Source: Pseudomonadota bacterium (GTDB lineage: Bacteria; Pseudomonadota; Gammaproteobacteria; Steroidobacterales; Steroidobacteraceae). From it: a DNA stretch of 34,616 nt. This document shows, piece after piece, positions 31,645 through 34,616 of this stretch (positions within the stretch are counted from its first letter, which is position 1; every line of letters starts with the position of its first letter). A program made the position numbers and the translations under genes. The stretch is from positions 1 through 34,616 of the forward strand of contig JAPLSH010000001.1 in the NCBI GenBank assembly GCA_026398735.1. Direction: 5' to 3'. The notes under the pieces are model-generated. The model saw nothing but the letters and a program-made list of their open reading frames with translations. It made no database searches and was not told the origin of the DNA.

Positions 31645-32732
31645 GAGTTGGCCACCAGTAGCCCAGTCTCTCTATAGCGCGCAAGCTTGTAACGCAGCGT
31701 TCGCTCGCTGATACCAAGTCGCGCTGCGGCAGCAGCCTTGGTTGGCGAATCCTTTATCATGGAAAGAATCAGGCCGGCTTCGGCATGATCGCGCCGCAAT
31801 GCCAGCGTATCGGGCTGCTGCACGTTGTCGACTGGTCCATCGATATTGAGTTCTACAAAGACAGGCTGTGGCGAGGCAATTGAAGTGCTGCACACTGGCT
31901 CGCACGGCTCTGATGACGCGCCTTGCACATCAAAACCGACCGCAGAGCCGTCTAATCCCAAATGTTCAATTTGCAGCCATTGGCCATCCGCAACGATTAA
32001 CGCGCGCTGTATGACGTTTTCCAGCTCGCGCACATTGCCGGGCCATGGGTACGTCATAAGCGCCTCTGCAGCAGCCGGCTCTATTCCAGCGATATTGCCG
32101 ATATATCGGTAACGCTCCAGCATGGCGCACACCAAAGGCCAGATGTCGCCAGGGCGCTGCGCCAGCGGCTTTAGCGTTAGAGGAAAAATACTGAGGCGAT
32201 AGAACAAGTCTTCGCGGAAGCGGCCGGCCTTGATGTCACCTTTGAGGTCGCGGTTGGTTGCGGCCAGTAAGCGGAACTCTGTCTTGCGCGCTGTAGTGGA
32301 ACCCAACGGCGTGTACTCGCGCTCTTGCAGGACTCGCAGCAGCTTGGCCTGGACTGGCATCGGCAGCTCACCCACTTCATCGAGGAACAGCGTGCCGCCA
32401 TGAGCCTGGCCAAAATAACCGTCGAATTTTTGTATGGCGCCAGTGAACGAGCCTTTTTCATGGCCGAACAACATATCTTCAACCATCGCTTCAGGAAGGC
32501 AGGCGCAGTTGAACGCAACAAAGGGCCCTGCGGCACGCAACGAGCGACCATGCAGGTGACGCGCAAGCATCTCCTTACCAGTACCCGACGGACCACCGAT
32601 CAACACAGTGACCTCGGTACGCGCCACGCGCTCTGCCAGTGCCAGCAGTTGGGTGGTGAACGGATCACCACAGACCAAGTTCGCACTGGTCGCTGCTGCG
32701 TTTACTGAGATGTGGGGGGCCGGAGAGTTCAC
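31641..32732 (-). CDS. FleR/FlrC-like sigma-54 activator lacking a receiver domain
   Basis: This 363-residue protein consists of an AAA+ sigma-54 interaction domain (about 20-245) and a C-terminal Fis-type HTH. The AAA+ part has Walker A GGPSGTGKE, FGHEKGSFTGAI (GAFTGA with Ala to Ser), Walker B GTLFLDEVGELP and WPGNVRELENVIQ. The HTH, AAARLGISERTLRYKLARYR, matches the FleR/FlrC type. FleR in Pseudomonas and FlrC in Vibrio have an N-terminal receiver phosphorylated by FleS/FlrB; here only about 20 residues precede the ATPase and no kinase gene is present. It would drive class III basal-body and hook genes with RpoN. GTG start at 32730-32732 behind GGATGG; leader of about 30 bases from the upstream sigma-54 promoter. 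Confidence 0.85.
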   Translation of the reverse strand: MNSPAPHISVNAAATSANLVCGDPFTTQLLALAERVARTEVTVLIGGPSGTGKEMLARHLHGRSLRAAGPFVAFNCACLPEAMVEDMLFGHEKGSFTGAIQKFDGYFGQAHGGTLFLDEVGELPMPVQAKLLRVLQEREYTPLGSTTARKTEFRLLAATNRDLKGDIKAGRFREDLFYRLSIFPLTLKPLAQRPGDIWPLVCAMLERYRYIGNIAGIEPAAAEALMTYPWPGNVRELENVIQRALIVADGQWLQIEHLGLDGSAVGFDVQGASSEPCEPVCSTSIASPQPVFVELNIDGPVDNVQQPDTLALRRDHAEAGLILSMIKDSPTKAAAAARLGISERTLRYKLARYRETGLLVANS

Positions 32733-32771
32733 TTACGCCATCCATGTAACTGTCGAAGATCGGCTGGTTAC

Positions 32772-32787
32772 AGCAATGCCTGTGCCA
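32772..32787 (-). promoter_or_regulatory. Sigma-54 promoter for the fleR-like/fliE operon
   Basis: On the minus strand TGGCAC-N5-TTGCT (32787 down to 32772) is a perfect match to the RpoN consensus with exact spacing. It lies about 40 bases ahead of the GTG start, in the gap after the FleQ-like gene, and is expected to drive the whole fli operon. Confidence 0.75.
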
Positions 32788-32845
32788 TGCGGGAATAGTC
32801 CTCGTCTAATCAGGTAGTTATGGTGTCCAGAAGAGCTTTAATTGG

Positions 32846-33991
32846 CTAGCCTCGGAAATCCGACAGCTGATACTTGCGCAGGCGTTCCAGAAAGGTCGTT
32901 CTGCGCATGCACAACAGATCCGCAGCGTGGGTAATGTTTCCGGCAGTTGCTCGCATGGCGTTGCGAATCCATGCTGCTTCGTACTCTGCGAGCAGGTGTC
33001 GCAGGTCCACGCCGCCACTGGGTATCTCTGTCACGGCAGGCGTAACTACGGACTCCAGATTGAACCCACTGCCCTCCCCCGCTACCACTGGATCAAGCGA
33101 GCCAGACGACGATTCGTCTTCTAATGCCAGCTCTTCCCAGTCCGCCATGGCAAGCACGGCAGCGCGCTCTGCTGCGCCGGAATCGACAATGACGCCTGGC
33201 CTTCTGGGCAGCATCGATGCAGGGATTTGATTCAAATGCACGCGCCTGCCGGGCCACAGCACAGACAACCGCTCAACAAAATTCAGCAGCTCGCGGCAAT
33301 TACCGGGCCAGCTGTGCGCCATCATCCACTCTTGCAGATCCGCTGCAGCCTCGACGGGTCCCGCATTTGGCTGGGCGCACTGCCTTGCAAAGTGCTCAAA
33401 GAGCACCAGCACATCTTCGTCCCGGTCGCGCAGCGCTGGCACAAGGATGGGGAATACGTTCAAGCGATAGAACAAGTCGGCGCGGAACCTGCCATCGGTC
33501 ACCGCGTCTTCCAGATGTCTGTGGGTCGCAGCAATCACGCGCACATCGACAGGGCGCGGCGCATCGTCGCCGACGCGATCGACCACGCGCTCTTGCAACA
33601 CACGCAGCAACTTGACCTGCATCTCCAGACGCATGTCGCCGATTTCATCGAGAAATAAGGTTCCAGAGTTGGCCATCTCGAAGCGGCCTTTACGGTCTTC
33701 GAAGGCACCGGTATAGGCACCCTTGCGATGCCCAAACAGCTCGCTCTCGAGCAATTCTGCTGGAATAGCGCCGCAATTGACCGGCACGAAATTATTGCGC
33801 CCACGCGGAGATAACGCGTGCACAGCTTGAGCAACCAGCTCTTTACCGGTGCCCGACTCGCCTAACAGTAAAACAGTGCTATTGGCTGCGGCAATGCGGC
33901 GCACCAGCGCACGCAACTGCCGCATGACGACGGATACGCCAACCAGTTGAGCCAACGGACCTGTGATGACTTCACTGGAATTCGCAGACAC
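32846..33991 (-). CDS. FleQ/FlrA-like master sigma-54 activator lacking the N-terminal domain
   Basis: This 381-residue protein has an AAA+ sigma-54 domain starting almost at the N-terminus ([17 protein letters not shown], residue 16), Walker [23 protein letters not shown] (GAFTGA with Phe to Tyr), Walker [13 protein letters not shown] and [16 protein letters not shown]. The C-terminal [23 protein letters not shown], closely resembles that of FleQ. The roughly 120-residue FleQ N-terminal domain is missing, and the LFRS and KExxxRN motifs used by FleQ for c-di-GMP are replaced (PLAQ and KELVAQA). It probably activates the fliE and flhA operons. The GTG at 33989-33991 is the first usable start. 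Confidence 0.82.
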   Translation of the reverse strand: MSANSSEVITGPLAQLVGVSVVMRQLRALVRRIAAANSTVLLLGESGTGKELVAQAVHALSPRGRNNFVPVNCGAIPAELLESELFGHRKGAYTGAFEDRKGRFEMANSGTLFLDEIGDMRLEMQVKLLRVLQERVVDRVGDDAPRPVDVRVIAATHRHLEDAVTDGRFRADLFYRLNVFPILVPALRDRDEDVLVLFEHFARQCAQPNAGPVEAAADLQEWMMAHSWPGNCRELLNFVERLSVLWPGRRVHLNQIPASMLPRRPGVIVDSGAAERAAVLAMADWEELALEDESSSGSLDPVVAGEGSGFNLESVVTPAVTEIPSGGVDLRHLLAEYEAAWIRNAMRATAGNITHAADLLCMRRTTFLERLRKYQLSDFRG

Positions 33992-34012
33992 GCGGGGTCC
34001 CGATGACCTAGT

Positions 34013-34040
34013 CGATTAGATCGATTGCCTTACAGTCCAA
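34013..34040 (-). promoter_or_regulatory. Weak candidate sigma-70 promoter for the FleQ-like gene
   Basis: On the minus strand TTGGAC (34040-34035) and TAATCG (34018-34013) with a 16-base spacer precede the GTG by about 20 bases. FleQ-type master regulators are usually transcribed by sigma-70. Motif reading only. Confidence 0.3.
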
Positions 34041-34069
34041 CCATTTTGGTTTGACGCGATGACTGTAGT

Positions 34070-34090
34070 CCGTTCAGGTTTTCTGAACGG
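34070..34090. repeat. Perfect inverted repeat between fliS and the FleQ-like gene
   Basis: CCGTTCAG and CTGAACGG pair perfectly around GTTTT; one further T-A pair extends it to nine. No T run follows on either strand. It could act as an end-of-transcript hairpin for fliS or as an operator upstream of the FleQ-like promoter. Confidence 0.5.
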
Positions 34091-34128
34091 AGAGATGCCG
34101 CCAATTCGGAGCTAATCCGGTCCGTGGA

Positions 34129-34551
34129 TCAGGACTTAACCAAGAACATCCTGCGATTGACGGCACCAGCGGTGGCGGGACTGATGACCGACCAGGCCTC
34201 GCGCACCTGCGAGAGCAGATCTTCACATTCGACCAAGTCCGCCGGCCGGGAGGCAGCGGTGCTGTTCATCAGCCGGCCGATCACGAAGCAGTAAAAGTCA
34301 TCCAAGTGCTCGGCCACTGCCCCGCCCTGCACCTTGTCGAGCGTGTCCCGCAAGCCGGACACCACCGTGACAGCGCGGGCGATCGCAGTGCCAGCGGCGC
34401 GGTCTTCCCGGCGCGAGGCGTGTTCTGCAGCCAGCCGGATGGCATTGATGGCGGCGTCGTACATCATGATGATGAGATCGCGCTTGTCTGCCGTCGCGCA
34501 GCGCGAATCCGTGTCAACCGATTGATAGGCTTTCAAGGCATGGACAGACAT
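34129..34551 (-). CDS. fliS: Flagellin export chaperone FliS
   Basis: This 140-residue helical protein binds the flagellin C-terminus to stop premature polymerisation. Family features are ALKAYQSVDTDSRCATADKR, LIIMMYDAAINAIRLAAEHA (the LI.MLYDGAI motif), LRDTLDKVQGGAVAEHLDDF (the GGEIA.NL equivalent) and SQVREAWSVI. Length is typical. ATG at 34549-34551 has AGGAGT seven bases upstream. In polar flagellates fliS follows fliC/fliD, which probably lie just past the right edge. Further upstream a poor sigma-28-like pair (TAAAGCTT, 11 bases, GACGACTC, 34612 down to 34586) is present. Confidence 0.92.
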   Translation of the reverse strand: MSVHALKAYQSVDTDSRCATADKRDLIIMMYDAAINAIRLAAEHASRREDRAAGTAIARAVTVVSGLRDTLDKVQGGAVAEHLDDFYCFVIGRLMNSTAASRPADLVECEDLLSQVREAWSVISPATAGAVNRRMFLVKS

Positions 34552-34616
34552 GGTGTGACTCCTGCAAATATCCCGTACAGAGATAGAGTCGTCACCAGGC
34601 CCCGAAGCTTTAGTAG

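Noticed and set aside
34586-34612. Sigma-28 promoter for fliS (TAAAGCTT-N11-GACGACTC)
   Set aside because: The -35 box is fair but only four of eight bases match the -10 box; fliS probably reads from fliC or fliD outside the window.

Overview
The window is a polar-type flagellar assembly locus from a gammaproteobacterium with moderately high GC. The evidence is FlhF and FlhG/FleN placed between flhA and fliA, two sigma-54 activators of the FleQ and FleR lineages, sigma-54 (-24/-12) promoters, an Uup-type ABC-F protein, a DUF3391/HD-GYP protein and a RodZ-like protein. The genus cannot be fixed from sequence alone.

Layout, left to right. (1) 1-3551, minus strand: a RodZ-like bitopic HTH protein, then two translationally coupled c-di-GMP proteins: a degenerate-GGDEF/intact-EAL protein and an HD-GYP protein whose signature residues are altered. 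(2) 3552-5811: tRNA-Gly(CCC) with a terminator, a small XRE regulator overlapping a four-helix membrane protein, and a convergent CPA2 antiporter with no RCK tail. (3) 5886-7958, minus: the stator genes motA-motB. (4) 8134-10032, plus: uup. (5) 10050-14777, minus: flhA-flhF-flhG-fliA behind a sigma-54 promoter. (6) 14934-16399, plus: an LPP20/FlgP-like lipoprotein overlapping an exported protein of unknown family. (7) 16413-32732, minus: one tightly packed operon, fleR-like-fliE-F-G-H-I-J-K-L-M-N-O-P-Q-R-flhB, followed by three unrecognised genes (a DamX-like ATPase-relic/TM/SPOR-like protein, a coiled-coil protein, and a membrane coiled-coil protein). (8) 32846-33991: a FleQ-like master activator. 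(9) 34129-34551: fliS.

How the parts fit. The FleQ-like protein with sigma-54 would fire the promoters ahead of fleR-like/fliE and flhA. These make the MS ring and switch (FliF,G,M,N), the export gate (FliO,P,Q,R,FlhA,FlhB), the export ATPase (FliH,I,J), the hook-length control protein (FliK), the placement and number proteins (FlhF,FlhG) and sigma-28 (FliA). FliA would then switch on late genes, possibly including the lipoprotein pair.

The most unusual points are: an FlhB whose autocleavage motif reads NPME instead of NPTH; a three-gene unknown module downstream of flhB plus an envelope pair facing it; a frameshift splitting fliH; FlhF with eroded guanine-recognition motifs; FleQ-like and FleR-like activators that both lack receiver domains, with no FleS kinase; loss of the FleQ c-di-GMP contact motifs; and a His-rich tandem repeat in FliL. 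No gene-free stretch exceeds about 180 bases.
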